Positions 43,075-52,511 of a stretch of 64,000 bases of DNA are shown here, piece after piece. Numbering within the stretch: the stretch's first letter is position 1; each line of letters begins with the position of its first letter. Location: assembly GCA_017938155.1 (NCBI GenBank), contig JAGBCD010000033.1, positions 17,724-81,723 on the forward strand, in the 5' to 3' direction. A program made the translations under genes and the position numbers. The notes below the pieces were generated by a model. It was given only the letters and a program-made list of their open reading frames with translations, was not told the origin of the DNA and made no database searches. The stretch is from Paludibacteraceae bacterium. Lineage in GTDB: Bacteria; Bacteroidota; Bacteroidia; Bacteroidales; Paludibacteraceae.

Positions 43075-43356
43075 TATATATAGAAATACATGTTGCATAA
43101 CATATTGAATGAGTTATGTGGAAGCTACAACACTATTTGCAAATCCTCTTTCTGGTTTGTAAAGAATTTTTGTTCTCATACTATGTGATGTTATTTAAAT
43201 GCTATAATTCCGCAAATCCAATCAGACTTGCGCATGCAAAATTACAACAAAAAATCTTGAGAACAAAAAAAATGATTGGGAATTTTAAAAATATAAAGCA
43301 CTGATTATCTATCAGTTATATTTTTACACATTGGGAAATTTATTATTATGCATGTG

Positions 43357-43476
43357 CTAACTTAATATATCAAGCAAAAAATCACGCATATTAGAAGTCT
43401 GTGTTCCGATTTTTTGAGCAGTAGAATATTTGAATTTTCCAAATCCATTATGAGAATAATATTCTACCATTTTCAT
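43357..43476 (-). CDS. Small ORF of doubtful coding status
   Basis: 39 codons (MKMVEYYSHNGFGKFKYSTA, ending RDFLLDILS), with an amino-acid mix that looks protein-like but no family assignment. The 490-bp stretch 43075-43563 that contains it shows nothing else: AT-rich sequence without further genes, clear repeats or terminators. It may be a remnant. Confidence 0.25.
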   Translation of the reverse strand: MKMVEYYSHNGFGKFKYSTAQKIGTQTSNMRDFLLDILS

Positions 43477-43563
43477 GATAAGAATATCTCAAGGCAAAAA
43501 GTTATACTTATTGCCTATTTATCAAATGCACCTAAAGTTTACAACTTTCAGTAGTCCCCTCTT

Positions 43564-44307
43564 CTAATGACTCATTCCGCCACACACATGTATTACCTGT
43601 CCGTTGACATACGAAGCCAGATCACTCGCCAAGAACAATGCCACTTTGGCTACCTCTTCAGGAGCACCACCACGCTTCATTGGAATCGTATTGGTGATAT
43701 CTTGCAAAACATTTTCGGGCAATTGCTTAGTCATTTCTGTCACAATAAATCCTGGAGCAATAGCATTGACACGGATATTGCGAGAAGAAACCTCTTTGGA
43801 TATAGAAGATGTCAACGCTATGATACCAGCTTTGGAGGCAGCATAATTGGCTTGTCCTGCATTTCCTCCTATTCCTACTACAGAAGAAAGTGAGATAATC
43901 GAACCCGCTCTTTGACGCAACATAATGGGCAATACTGCATGTACATAATTAAATGCAGATTTGAGATTTACCTCTATCACATCATCCCATTGTTTTTCCG
44001 ACATGCGCAACAACAACGTATCTCTCGTTATACCCGCGTTGTTGACCAAGATATCTATCTTCCCAAATTTTTCATGCACTTGCTCAATGATTTGATGGGC
44101 CAATTCAAAATCCGATACATCCCCCTCATAAAAAGCCACCGTCACACCCAAAGACTGAAGTTCTTCTATGGTTTGTTTCACTTCATCATTCAACTGGATA
44201 TCAGTAAAGGCTATATGACATCCTTCCTTTGCAAATTGTAAAGCTATCGCTTTGCCTATTCCTCTGGCAGCACCTGTAATTAGGGCAACTTTATCTTGTA
44301 ACAACAT
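43564..44307 (-). CDS. fabG: 3-oxoacyl-ACP reductase (SDR family)
   Basis: 247 residues. NADPH-binding TGAARGIG (11-18), NNAG (90-93) and catalytic S142, Y155, K159 (YAASKAG). Reduces 3-oxoacyl-ACP in fatty-acid elongation; the ITRDTLLLRM motif after NNAG is typical for FabG. Last gene of the OMP-TPR-lptC-fabG leftward unit, 13 bp after lptC. Confidence 0.9.
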   Translation of the reverse strand: MLLQDKVALITGAARGIGKAIALQFAKEGCHIAFTDIQLNDEVKQTIEELQSLGVTVAFYEGDVSDFELAHQIIEQVHEKFGKIDILVNNAGITRDTLLLRMSEKQWDDVIEVNLKSAFNYVHAVLPIMLRQRAGSIISLSSVVGIGGNAGQANYAASKAGIIALTSSISKEVSSRNIRVNAIAPGFIVTEMTKQLPENVLQDITNTIPMKRGGAPEEVAKVALFLASDLASYVNGQVIHVCGGMSH

Positions 44308-44320
44308 ATATTATAAATCA

Positions 44321-44905
44321 TTATTCTTCTATAGGGAAAAATCCTGTAGGATGAAGTATTACATAATTGGTCATAGACTGATTGCTTTCAAAGCCTACTC
44401 CTTGAATGATAGATGCCTCACGCGTTATCACAATAGAAGAGTCCGAATAAACGCGTTCGGTCTTTTGATTCCAAAACATCTCCGGTGTGTCAAACTGCTC
44501 CTGCTCTTCGTTAAGTGCATGCACATTGCCTACGAGATGCCAAATCTGTTCTACTTCTTTGTACACAGCATAATCGGCACGAAGAGAGGCTTCTACCATC
44601 ATATCCTCATTGAACTTCTCCAAATAAATACCTCTCGGAAACTCCCAATAAGAAGGTTCCGCTTTGTCGTATATCTTCCAAGTCTCGGCCTCTATTCTAT
44701 ACCTCGTTATACCCGAATCGGAAATCAATGTACTTACACCATGAACCTCCAAAACTGGAGTCTGACTCCTATCTTCTACTGCACCTATCTTGATCCTTTT
44801 TTCTTGCTTACAACCTACAAGAACAAACCCCATTACCACGACAAGCGTGATAATGGAGTTATAGAGTATTCTATTTCGTATTATACTTAACGAGCTGGAC
44901 GACAT
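44321..44905 (-). CDS. lptC: LPS export periplasmic protein LptC
   Basis: 194 residues with an N-terminal membrane/lipoprotein signal (VLVGC, C32) and an OstA-like jelly-roll domain (GVSTLISDSGITRYRIEAET and similar). LptC bridges the inner-membrane LptFG exporter to the periplasmic LptA bridge. The Bacteroidota version with a cysteine at the end of the helix is typical. Its start overlaps the upstream TPR gene by 19 bp. Confidence 0.85.
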   Translation of the reverse strand: MSSSSLSIIRNRILYNSIITLVVVMGFVLVGCKQEKRIKIGAVEDRSQTPVLEVHGVSTLISDSGITRYRIEAETWKIYDKAEPSYWEFPRGIYLEKFNEDMMVEASLRADYAVYKEVEQIWHLVGNVHALNEEQEQFDTPEMFWNQKTERVYSDSSIVITREASIIQGVGFESNQSMTNYVILHPTGFFPIEE

Positions 44906-46305
44906 GAAGTTCTCTCATTTATCCAACCTCCGACCAAGAATGTAGGCGCGCTAAATTCATTTGGAAGGTCAAACATCTCTTCTTTGGTTGGGAAATATTT
45001 ACTATATTCAGAGATATATTTACTTGCCAACTCTGCAATGCTCTCATCCACTTGTTTTGCACGAGCAAACTGATCTACTGCTGCCCAGAAAACAGTCTTG
45101 TTCAAAATTTGTGCTTTAGCTGCATACTCTTGCTCTGAATATGGTTTGGAAGCTGCGTAGCAGAAACCTATCAACATATAGCAACGTCCTTGATTTGGAT
45201 TAACCTCCAACGAACGACGAGCATAAGTTCTTGATTCTGCATACTTCTTTTGATGAGTATATTTGATGAAAGCAATATTGTACAAATAGTCTGCTTTGTC
45301 CTCATCTGTTTCTTCGGTTATGAGGCTCAATGCTTCTTCATAATAGTTGATAGCACCATCCCAATCCTCTTTCTTCATACACATCTTGGCACATCCAGCA
45401 GCAGATTCTTCGGTAGGTTGCAAATCATGAGCGGCCTTGGATGCTGCAAAATACACCTCGGATTCATTGCAATCAACACGCTTGTACAAGGTGATAATTT
45501 TACCCAACATCTCAAGGTTATTAACATTGTCTGTTACCACCTTAGCATAGAGTTCATCCAACTTTTCACAACTTGCTGCTCCTGATTGAGCAAACAAACC
45601 ATCAACATAATCTCTTTGTTGACCAGCAACCTTTGCATTCTTGTTGCTTGGATTGTTGGCTTGTACTGTCAAATAACCAGAAGCGGTTGTACAATCGTTG
45701 ATAAATTGGTCTCTGTACTTCTCCATGTCGGTCTTATAGATTGCATAAGACAACTCTACCATACGAACCAAAACATTTATTTGAGCCTTCTCTTTCATTC
45801 CTTCTACAGATTGCTTGAGCCATCCATAAGCTGTCTCTTTCAATTCATCTTCTGGATAATTGTCACAATAGTCCAATGCCTTTAGACCCAAAACATAAGC
45901 TGTTGGATATTTAGGATCATTTCCAAAATATTTGATTCGCTTATCATGCATTTGCATCAACATTTGTCTAAAGAAATCTTTCTCTTGAGCATCTTTGGCA
46001 TTCTTGATCTTCCACTCCAATATCTTTGCGCCTTGTGTGTAAATAGCACGGCTGTAATTAGGACAATCGGTAAACACAGCCAACCATGGTTGATAAGCAT
46101 CTTCGTATTGCTTATTCTTTGCACTCTCACTAAATAATGAAGCATTGATAGCACAATCCTCCGTGATTGCAGGTTCTGCTTCCTCAGTAACAGTCGTTTC
46201 AACTTCAGTTTTCACAGGCTCAGCTGCTTTCTTTGACTTCTTAGCACTGGCTACAGCAGGAACCATAGCACACAATACAATTGCAATTAATGTTTTTAGT
46301 TTCAT
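44887..46305 (-). CDS. Secreted tetratricopeptide repeat protein
   Basis: 472 residues, signal peptide (1-21), acidic N-terminal segment, then helical TPR units; the clearest are in the C-terminal third (WDGAINYYEEALSLI, YAESRTYARRSLEVNPNQGR). The gene belongs to a conserved Bacteroidales cluster with an outer-membrane barrel before it and lptC after it, consistent with an envelope-assembly role; the exact job is unknown. Confidence 0.85.
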   Translation of the reverse strand: MKLKTLIAIVLCAMVPAVASAKKSKKAAEPVKTEVETTVTEEAEPAITEDCAINASLFSESAKNKQYEDAYQPWLAVFTDCPNYSRAIYTQGAKILEWKIKNAKDAQEKDFFRQMLMQMHDKRIKYFGNDPKYPTAYVLGLKALDYCDNYPEDELKETAYGWLKQSVEGMKEKAQINVLVRMVELSYAIYKTDMEKYRDQFINDCTTASGYLTVQANNPSNKNAKVAGQQRDYVDGLFAQSGAASCEKLDELYAKVVTDNVNNLEMLGKIITLYKRVDCNESEVYFAASKAAHDLQPTEESAAGCAKMCMKKEDWDGAINYYEEALSLITEETDEDKADYLYNIAFIKYTHQKKYAESRTYARRSLEVNPNQGRCYMLIGFCYAASKPYSEQEYAAKAQILNKTVFWAAVDQFARAKQVDESIAELASKYISEYSKYFPTKEEMFDLPNEFSAPTFLVGGWINERTSCRPAR

Positions 46306-46324
46306 ATCTTTTATAGTATTATTA

Positions 46325-47539
46325 TTATAGTTTACGTTTGAAGAACCAATTCTCGTTCACTGACACATTCACAACAAACTTTAAGCAATTCTCTTGAATG
46401 TTTACCATCGAAGTCCTACGATTGTACTCTATAGCAGCATTCACAACCGTTGCAGACATTCTTAATGGTAAACCTATACCCATTGACACACTAAAATCCA
46501 ATCCATTCGCATTGGGGACATACGAATCTACCAAAGAAGCACCTACACGCCAATAAATACGTTCTGCATAGTTACGACCTAACTCATTGTGCCTATATTC
46601 AACACCCATTGACATCTTTGTCCTATCACGCAGTGTGCCAACCTTGTTAAAATACAATACATCCGACCAATTCTGCTTCATATAATCAAAGGCCAACACC
46701 AATCGACTATCATACGTATAACTCAAACCTCCACCATAAGTCATTGGAGCCTCAAAACCCTCGTTGATCAATGCTACCGAATCCATCGTATTCAGCTCAT
46801 ACTGAACATACTCATTTCTCAGTTTCTGCTTGGTCTCAAATATTCCACCCAAAACAAATGAATGTTTATTGAATGTATGGAAAAACTGCATACCATACCT
46901 AAACCTAAAACCATTCATTGTCAAAGACTTGTACATCACCGAAGCACCCACAGATGCGTCTGAAAAACTCAATGACGTAGTATTATCAATTGTTCCAAAC
47001 ATATAGTACGCGTTGACACCCAAAGCCACCCAATCAAATAGATTGGCACTCAAACCCAAATAAACTTGCGATATACCTCCTGCACCTGCATAGATTTTAC
47101 TATAATTTCTACCAGCTACCGAGTCCTCCAACGAGAACGAATACCCTACAGAAGAATAGGGCGATATACCCGCTGACATTGCTATATAACGCTTCCACAA
47201 AGGAAACTGAAGGGTAACATATTCCAAGTTGCCATTCGCCACATTACGCCTACCATAGGTATCCCCATAATGCGTCCACATCACACTTCCTGCCAAGTCA
47301 AACATAAAACTCAAACTATCGCAAGAAGTATATGAGGCGGGCTGAGAAGGATTGATCACTTTGTTGGAACGCATACCAAAACTAACACCACCCATCGCAT
47401 TATAAGCCACAGGGGTATTATCATTCAATTCTCCAAATACAAAACGTGAAGAAGGAGAGGATGTTGCATTCTGCGCATTGGATGGAATTACACACCACAA
47501 TAGCAGAATAAGTATTGTATATATATGAAATTTTTGCAT
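46325..47539 (-). CDS. Putative outer-membrane beta-barrel protein
   Basis: 404 residues, signal peptide ending PSNAQN (1-22), then FGELNDNTPVAYNAMGGVSF (start of a PorV/FadL-like barrel) and many amphipathic strands; the last residues (NVSVNENWFFKRKL) form a final strand. Role unknown. First gene of the unit that continues with the TPR protein, LptC and FabG; good promoter upstream. Confidence 0.75.
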   Translation of the reverse strand: MQKFHIYTILILLLWCVIPSNAQNATSSPSSRFVFGELNDNTPVAYNAMGGVSFGMRSNKVINPSQPASYTSCDSLSFMFDLAGSVMWTHYGDTYGRRNVANGNLEYVTLQFPLWKRYIAMSAGISPYSSVGYSFSLEDSVAGRNYSKIYAGAGGISQVYLGLSANLFDWVALGVNAYYMFGTIDNTTSLSFSDASVGASVMYKSLTMNGFRFRYGMQFFHTFNKHSFVLGGIFETKQKLRNEYVQYELNTMDSVALINEGFEAPMTYGGGLSYTYDSRLVLAFDYMKQNWSDVLYFNKVGTLRDRTKMSMGVEYRHNELGRNYAERIYWRVGASLVDSYVPNANGLDFSVSMGIGLPLRMSATVVNAAIEYNRRTSMVNIQENCLKFVVNVSVNENWFFKRKL

Positions 47540-47589
47540 AATTCTTTTACGATCACACTTTGCCTTATCCGCAAAGCATACAACGCTGC

Positions 47590-47621
47590 AAAGTTACACA
47601 AAAAATACCATATATACAAAT
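47590..47621 (-). promoter_or_regulatory. Promoter for the OMP-TPR-lptC-fabG unit
   Basis: Minus strand TAACTTTG (47590-47597) and TTTG (47618-47621), 20 bp apart; leader about 47 nt. Confidence 0.78.
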
Positions 47622-47643
47622 CAAACGATAAAAATAAACTTTT

Positions 47644-48399
47644 TTAACTTTTGGACTCTGCCTCACAAGGCTTGTTGTACTCCAATATTCTATTCAACCC
47701 TTTTAGTACTAAATGCTTCTCATAAATCAAATTTGACTGCACATTTCGCACCACAAAAGGTGAATACCCACCCGTTATGATAGTCTGTAGTTTGTCCACC
47801 CGTTCTTCCAAGGTCCTAATATACCCCTTGGTTTCAAAGGCCACTCCTCGTATCACACCAGCAGCGATAGCATCGCGAGTATTCTTACCAAACAATGGCA
47901 ACAACTCGTCCTCTTCCACTTCTATCAATGGAAGTTTCTTGGTCATTTGTTTCAGCACATGCAAGCGCATCTTTATGCCCGGAGCTATGTTGCCCCCATA
48001 ATAGCCACCAGCTTTATCTACAAAATCATACGTGATAGCCGTACCTACATCAATTATCAGCAGATTAGTATCGGGCAATATCCCCACGGCACCTACTGCT
48101 GCTGCCAAACGATCCAAACCCAAGGTTTCAGGAGTCTCATAGTGATTTTCCAAAGGGACAGGAGTCGTATGATCAAACAATATGAAAGTACGACTCAAAC
48201 GATGCAACGCATTTACCACCGACGGCTCAGGATTCACAACAGAAGAAATAATACTATCGGATATAGAGTACAAGGAGAACAATCGCTCTACATCCATTAC
48301 AGAGAAATGCTTATACATAAAAGTCTTATGTATAGTACCATTGCGCCTAAACAAAGCTATCTTGGTGCGTGAATTACCTTGGTCAATACAAATATTCAT
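47644..48399 (-). CDS. coaX: Type III pantothenate kinase
   Basis: 251 residues of the ASKHA fold: first phosphate-binding loop DQGNSRTK (6-13), GLDRLAAAVGA (about 93-103) and IIDVGTAITYDFVD (about 114-127), then GGNIAPGIKMR and TGGY. Phosphorylates pantothenate, the first step of CoA synthesis; CoaD is encoded at 11 kb. It lies 4 bp after a small membrane-protein gene. Confidence 0.93.
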   Translation of the reverse strand: MNICIDQGNSRTKIALFRRNGTIHKTFMYKHFSVMDVERLFSLYSISDSIISSVVNPEPSVVNALHRLSRTFILFDHTTPVPLENHYETPETLGLDRLAAAVGAVGILPDTNLLIIDVGTAITYDFVDKAGGYYGGNIAPGIKMRLHVLKQMTKKLPLIEVEEDELLPLFGKNTRDAIAAGVIRGVAFETKGYIRTLEERVDKLQTIITGGYSPFVVRNVQSNLIYEKHLVLKGLNRILEYNKPCEAESKS

Positions 48400-48403
48400 A
48401 GGA

Positions 48404-48823
48404 TTACTGACCTATAGGAACATTAAACATGTCCTCACTGACATCCTTAGTAGGCATGATAGGGATAACACTATCCACCACGTAAACACTATTTCCCCTC
48501 CAAGGAAGAACTCCTAAATACGATTTCCAAAACAATTTCACTTGGCGCGAAGGACTACTAATAATCTGCTGAGCAATGCGCTCATCCTCTACTGAGAACT
48601 TAAACTCATTTGATTGTACTCCAGTAGCATGAGAACTATAACCCGTTTGAATCATCTTACCTTCATAAGTCTTGAAGATAAAACCTTCACGCTGAAAATA
48701 GTTGATATCTCCCTCATTATTTCCTTCCTTATAAACAAACCAAAACTTAACATACATAAAAATTGCTAAGCCAATCAATGCAACGACTGATACTACGCAG
48801 CCTGCTATTTTTCCTTTTGTCAT
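48404..48823 (-). CDS. Small membrane-anchored protein of unknown function
   Basis: 139 residues with one N-terminal hydrophobic segment (CVVSVVALIGLAIFMYVKFW, about 9-28) and an extracytoplasmic part with FIFKTYEGKMIQTGY and LFWKSYLGVLPWRGN. Conserved Bacteroidales proteins of this type are sometimes labelled 6-phosphogluconate dehydrogenase, but nothing in the sequence supports that activity. First gene of a two-gene unit with coaX. Confidence 0.75.
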   Translation of the reverse strand: MTKGKIAGCVVSVVALIGLAIFMYVKFWFVYKEGNNEGDINYFQREGFIFKTYEGKMIQTGYSSHATGVQSNEFKFSVEDERIAQQIISSPSRQVKLFWKSYLGVLPWRGNSVYVVDSVIPIMPTKDVSEDMFNVPIGQ

Positions 48824-48852
48824 AATATTAAGAATTTAATTGTTAATTGTCG

Positions 48853-48884
48853 CAAAATTACAATATAATATTTATTTCTGCAAA
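48853..48884 (-). promoter_or_regulatory. Promoter for the small membrane protein-coaX unit
   Basis: Minus strand TAATTTTG (48853-48860) and TTTG (48881-48884), 20 bp apart. It overlaps the last codons of cinA. Confidence 0.75.
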
Positions 48885-50117
48885 TATTTGTACATTTTTA
48901 TCAATGCTTGGATGCAAGCCCTCTCAGTGATGGTTTTTCTTTCTTTTCCTAAGTAAAGGCACACACACTCAGTTCCTTTAGGTCCCGAACATGCAATCCA
49001 TACCGTTCCAACAGGCTTTTCATCACTTCCCCCTGAAGGCCCCGCTATACCGCTGGTGGCTATCGCATAGTCCGTTTTGCATAGTTTTTTCACTCCTTCC
49101 GCCATTTGTTTTACCACCTGCTCACTCACCGCACCATATTGTTCCAACGTTTGATGCTCTACCCCTAATACCATCTCTTTGATAGAGTTGTCATAAGCAA
49201 CTACCGAACCATAATAAAAAGCAGAACTCCCACTATGCGCATTCAACAACGCCGCCAATCGACCACCCGTGCAACTCTCGGCTGTTGCTATCGTCGCACC
49301 ATTTTGCGTCAACCACTCTCCTACCAAAACCTCAATAGGTTTGTCTTCAGCAGCCAACAAATAGTTCGACACATTCTCCAATAAAGTAGCAAAAGATGCA
49401 TCTACTACATCCTCATCAACACCATAACCACTCAATCGCAAACGTATAATGCCATCCTTTGGCAAATATGCCAATCGTATATTACTTGGCAATGTTCGTT
49501 CCCATTCTTCTATCTCAAGAGCTAAGGCACTCTCAGCCACCCCAGACAGCATACAAGTCCTATGAACAATCTTTGTTCGATTCATACGCATCCTCTCCCT
49601 CAGATATGGCATCACCTGCTCATTCATAGCTACTTGCATCTCATAAGGTACCCCCGGCATCGTAATAAGCAATTTACCTCCCTTGACAAAGACCATCAAC
49701 GGTGCACTACCCACCCGATTAGGAAGAATAGTAGCACAAGCAGGCACCATCCATTGAGTAAGCCGTCAAACGATTCAAAACATCTGGGCGATGTGCATAC
49801 AAATGCCGTATATGCTTTTCTACATCTGCATCTGCAACCAATGTTGTATCAAAATACTCACATAGAACATGTTTGGTTATATCATCCTTGGTGGGGCCCA
49901 AACCGCCCGTAGTCAATACCACATCTACTCGTTCGAAAGCACTATCTATCGCTGCTACAATATGCTCTCCTTGATCATGAACAGACGTCACTTGATATAC
50001 CTCTATACCAGAAGCGTTCAAAATCTGTGCCATCCATGCAGAATTGGTATCAATCACTTGCCCTATCAGCAACTCATCACCTATTGTTATTATTTCTGCG
50101 CGCATTGTTTTTTCCAT
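48872..50117 (-). pseudogene. cinA: CinA (nicotinamide-nucleotide amidohydrolase), frameshifted
   Basis: The N-terminal MoCF-type domain (EIITIGDELLIGQVIDTNSA, LTTGGLGPTKDD) lies at 49719-50117 and runs to LNRLTAYS before leaving frame. The rest (MVPACATILPNRVGSAPLMV..., then the PncC domain with ATAESCTGGRLAALL and SGIAGPSGGS) is in another frame at 48872-49750. The junction is near 49750, where the expected QWMVP block is split; one extra base, or two missing ones, in TACTCAATGG restores a normal 413-residue CinA. The PncC part has its own ATG at 49748-49750 and could be made separately. The sequence could also carry an assembly error. The start overlaps the DUF3109 gene by 28 bp; the ATG at 50103-50105 is an alternative. 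Confidence 0.85.
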
Positions 50118-50674
50118 TCATTAGCTGTCAAATCCAACTCTTCGTACCACGCTTGACCAAAACGACGAATAAGCGGTTCTTTCAAAAAGGCATACAAAGG
50201 TAAGTGTAATTTCTTGCCCAATACCCTCGCACAATGACAAATATCCCATCGATGATACTCCAATCCAACATACTCTCCTACTTGGGTTACACGAATAGGA
50301 TAAAGATGACATGAAATTGGTTTTTTGAAGTCAATCTTTCCTGCATTAAATGCCTTCTCTATCAAACAATAACACCAACCATTATGATCCGTTCGAGCAA
50401 AAACACAATCTTTGTCATTCACTATCGAAGTCACCTTTTCTCCCGAAGGGTCCAAATAACTCACTCCTTGCTCTTGAACCACTGTTCGTGCTTCTTTGGT
50501 CATATCTGGAAGCAAAATTGGAAGAATATCCTTTATTTTCTCTTCTTCCTCGTCCGTCAAAGGTGCACCTGCATCCCCTTCTATACAACATGCGCCATGG
50601 CACTTATCCAAGTCACAACAATACTCCTTGTCCAACACATCAAGGCTAACCAATACATTTTGAATCAGAAACAT
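50090..50674 (-). CDS. DUF3109 family cysteine-rich protein
   Basis: 194 residues with a spaced cysteine set (YCCDLDKCHGACC, CVFA, WCYCLIEKAF, CHLYPIRV, CHCARVLGK) characteristic of DUF3109/YkgJ-like proteins that probably bind zinc or an iron-sulfur cluster. Function unknown. Lies 1 bp from mntP and overlaps cinA, so it is part of the def-mntP-DUF3109-cinA run. Confidence 0.88.
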   Translation of the reverse strand: MFLIQNVLVSLDVLDKEYCCDLDKCHGACCIEGDAGAPLTDEEEEKIKDILPILLPDMTKEARTVVQEQGVSYLDPSGEKVTSIVNDKDCVFARTDHNGWCYCLIEKAFNAGKIDFKKPISCHLYPIRVTQVGEYVGLEYHRWDICHCARVLGKKLHLPLYAFLKEPLIRRFGQAWYEELDLTANEWKKQCAQK

Positions 50675-50675
50675 A

Positions 50676-51251
50676 CTACAAAAAGATTCCTTCTATAAAG
50701 ATTTTTAATCCTATCAAAATCAACACTATCCCACCTATCATTTCCACATTAAAGGGCAACGTTCTACCCAACACCTTACCCATCCAATAACCGGCCAACG
50801 ACATCACAAAACTAACTACCCCAATAATAATAACGCCTTGCCACAACACATGGGGCACTGGAACAAATATCACACCTGTAGCCATCGCATCTATTGATGT
50901 GGCAATAGCAAGTGAAACGAGCGTCAGTAAAGAAAAATCGGCGCTATTAGATTCGCATGATTCATGACGCGATTCATATATCATCTTACCTCCAATAATG
51001 GAAAGTAATATCAACACTATCCACGGAGCGAATTGGGAAACGAAACCTGCGAAGATATTCCCTGCATAATACCCAATCAAAGGCATTAGCCCTTGAAACC
51101 CTCCAAACAATACTGCCATCAACAGGATATTACCCCACTGTCTGACAAGTGTTTTAGGAATATCAATACTGGACAACCCCTTGCAAATAGCTACTGCAAA
51201 ACTGTCCATTGCAAGGCCCAAAGCTATCAATAGGATAGTTAAAATACTCAT
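50676..51251 (-). CDS. mntP: Manganese efflux pump MntP
   Basis: 191 residues, six hydrophobic helices in two similar halves. The conserved acidic helices are LGLAMDSFAVAICKGLS (near residue 12) and IATSIDAMATGVIF (near 115), the Mn-coordinating positions of the family. Exports excess Mn(II). 25 bp after def. Confidence 0.92.
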   Translation of the reverse strand: MSILTILLIALGLAMDSFAVAICKGLSSIDIPKTLVRQWGNILLMAVLFGGFQGLMPLIGYYAGNIFAGFVSQFAPWIVLILLSIIGGKMIYESRHESCESNSADFSLLTLVSLAIATSIDAMATGVIFVPVPHVLWQGVIIIGVVSFVMSLAGYWMGKVLGRTLPFNVEMIGGIVLILIGLKIFIEGIFL

Positions 51252-51275
51252 TATAAAGCAATTTGTGTATCACTA

Positions 51276-51824
51276 TTAGCGTTTTACGCGGTAACGAGCC
51301 CCAACCTTCCCTTTCGCTATATTGGTCAATTTACCTTTAACAAACTGACGACGAATAGGAGATATGCGGTCTGTAAACACATGAGCCTCCAAATGGTCAT
51401 ACTCGTGCTGGATAATACGCGCAGCAAAATCGGTATAAGTCTCAGTATGCTCGTTAAAATCTTCATCCTGATATGTTATCGTTATTGTGCGCGGACGCAC
51501 AACATTCTCCGATATACCTGGCAATGACAAGCAACCCTCTGGGTAGGATATTGTTTCCTCACTTTCTTCAATAATCTCAGGATTGATAAAAGTTTTCTTC
51601 AGTCCCACACACTCTGGATAATCCTCTTCCAGATCCGATGCATCTACTATAAACAGACGTATAGACTTTCCCACTTGAGGAGCTGCCAAACCACAACCTT
51701 CTGCTGCTGTCAAGGTCTCTTGCATATCTGCTACCAATTGCTTGACATCTATCTCATTTGGCTCTATCTCATCCGTCGCTTTTCTAAGTACTGGCTGACC
51801 ATATAAATAAATAGGCAAAATCAT
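51276..51824 (-). CDS. def: Peptide deformylase
   Basis: Removes the formyl group from new polypeptides. 182 residues. Motifs: GCGLAAPQVG (43-52), EGCLSLPG with metal ligand C98, and QHEYDHLEA with H140, E141, H144. Full length with the C-terminal basic tail. The preceding 270 bp hold repeats but no clear promoter. Confidence 0.96.
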   Translation of the reverse strand: MILPIYLYGQPVLRKATDEIEPNEIDVKQLVADMQETLTAAEGCGLAAPQVGKSIRLFIVDASDLEEDYPECVGLKKTFINPEIIEESEETISYPEGCLSLPGISENVVRPRTITITYQDEDFNEHTETYTDFAARIIQHEYDHLEAHVFTDRISPIRRQFVKGKLTNIAKGKVGARYRVKR

Positions 51825-51898
51825 AATTTATAAATATTTATTTGTTTATTAATTCACAAGTTTATCATTCGTTTCCTCTATATAGCAGCTACGCCGCT

Positions 51899-52089
51899 CC
51901 CCAATCCCCAATTCTCTCTGTAGGCACAGTTGCCGTCCTCTAAACAGTAGGGCTCTGCCCGTCCGCTAAACTGAGCGCTCTGTTAATTCAAAATTCAAAA
52001 TTCAAACTTCAAAATTAGAGAAGCCCGTCCGCTAAACTGAGCGCTCTGTTAATTCTAAATTCTAAATTCAAAATTCAAAATTAGAGGAC
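51899..52089. repeat. Composite hairpin repeat, locus 1
   Basis: Two ccccaat heptamers (51899-51912), then related 26-27-nt units tgtaggcacagttgccgtcc... (51919-51945) and agtagggctctgcccgtccg... (51946-51971), then tgagcgctctgttaattc. The section gcccgtccgctaaac...gttaattc (51957-51989) is repeated at 52023-52055, each followed by AT-rich aattcaaa-type microrepeats and ttagag. Units can form small hairpins (gggctctgccc, gagcgctc). The same architecture recurs at 62827-62956. Lies between ruvX and def; the rest of the 51825-52096 gap shows nothing else. Confidence 0.85.
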
Positions 52090-52096
52090 TGAACTA

Positions 52097-52510
52097 TCAA
52101 CTTAAACTATCCAAATATCCTTCTAAAATAATACAGGCTGCTATCTTATCCACCACCATTTTATCTTGTCGTTGACTACGTTTCATACCTCCGTCTATCA
52201 TTGCTTGATGGGCCAATACAGAAGTAAAACGCTCGTCATACAATTTAATCGGCATAGTTGGAAATGTTTGTTCAAATTGCTTCAAAAAGGCGCGAATGTA
52301 TTGCATTGATTCAGAATCTTCTCCATTCATCTGCTTTGGATACCCCATTACTACTTCATCCACGTTCTCTTTAGCAAAATAATCTTTCAACCAAGAAATC
52401 AATTGATTAGTCTCTATTGTTATTAACGGATTAGCCGTTATGCGGAGAATATCCGTAACGGCTAATCCTGTACGTTTTTTGCCATAGTCAATGGCGAGAA
52501 TACGTCCCAT
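52097..52510 (-). CDS. ruvX: Putative pre-16S rRNA nuclease / RuvX (YqgF)
   Basis: 137 residues of the RNase H-like YqgF family: AIDYGKKRTGLAVTD (5-19) with the first catalytic Asp, MGYPKQMNG in the middle and LYDERFTSVLAHQ with the DER motif. Members mature 16S rRNA 5' ends or resolve Holliday junctions. One base after the TPR gene stop, same strand. Confidence 0.92.
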   Translation of the reverse strand: MGRILAIDYGKKRTGLAVTDILRITANPLITIETNQLISWLKDYFAKENVDEVVMGYPKQMNGEDSESMQYIRAFLKQFEQTFPTMPIKLYDERFTSVLAHQAMIDGGMKRSQRQDKMVVDKIAACIILEGYLDSLS

Positions 52511-52511
52511 A

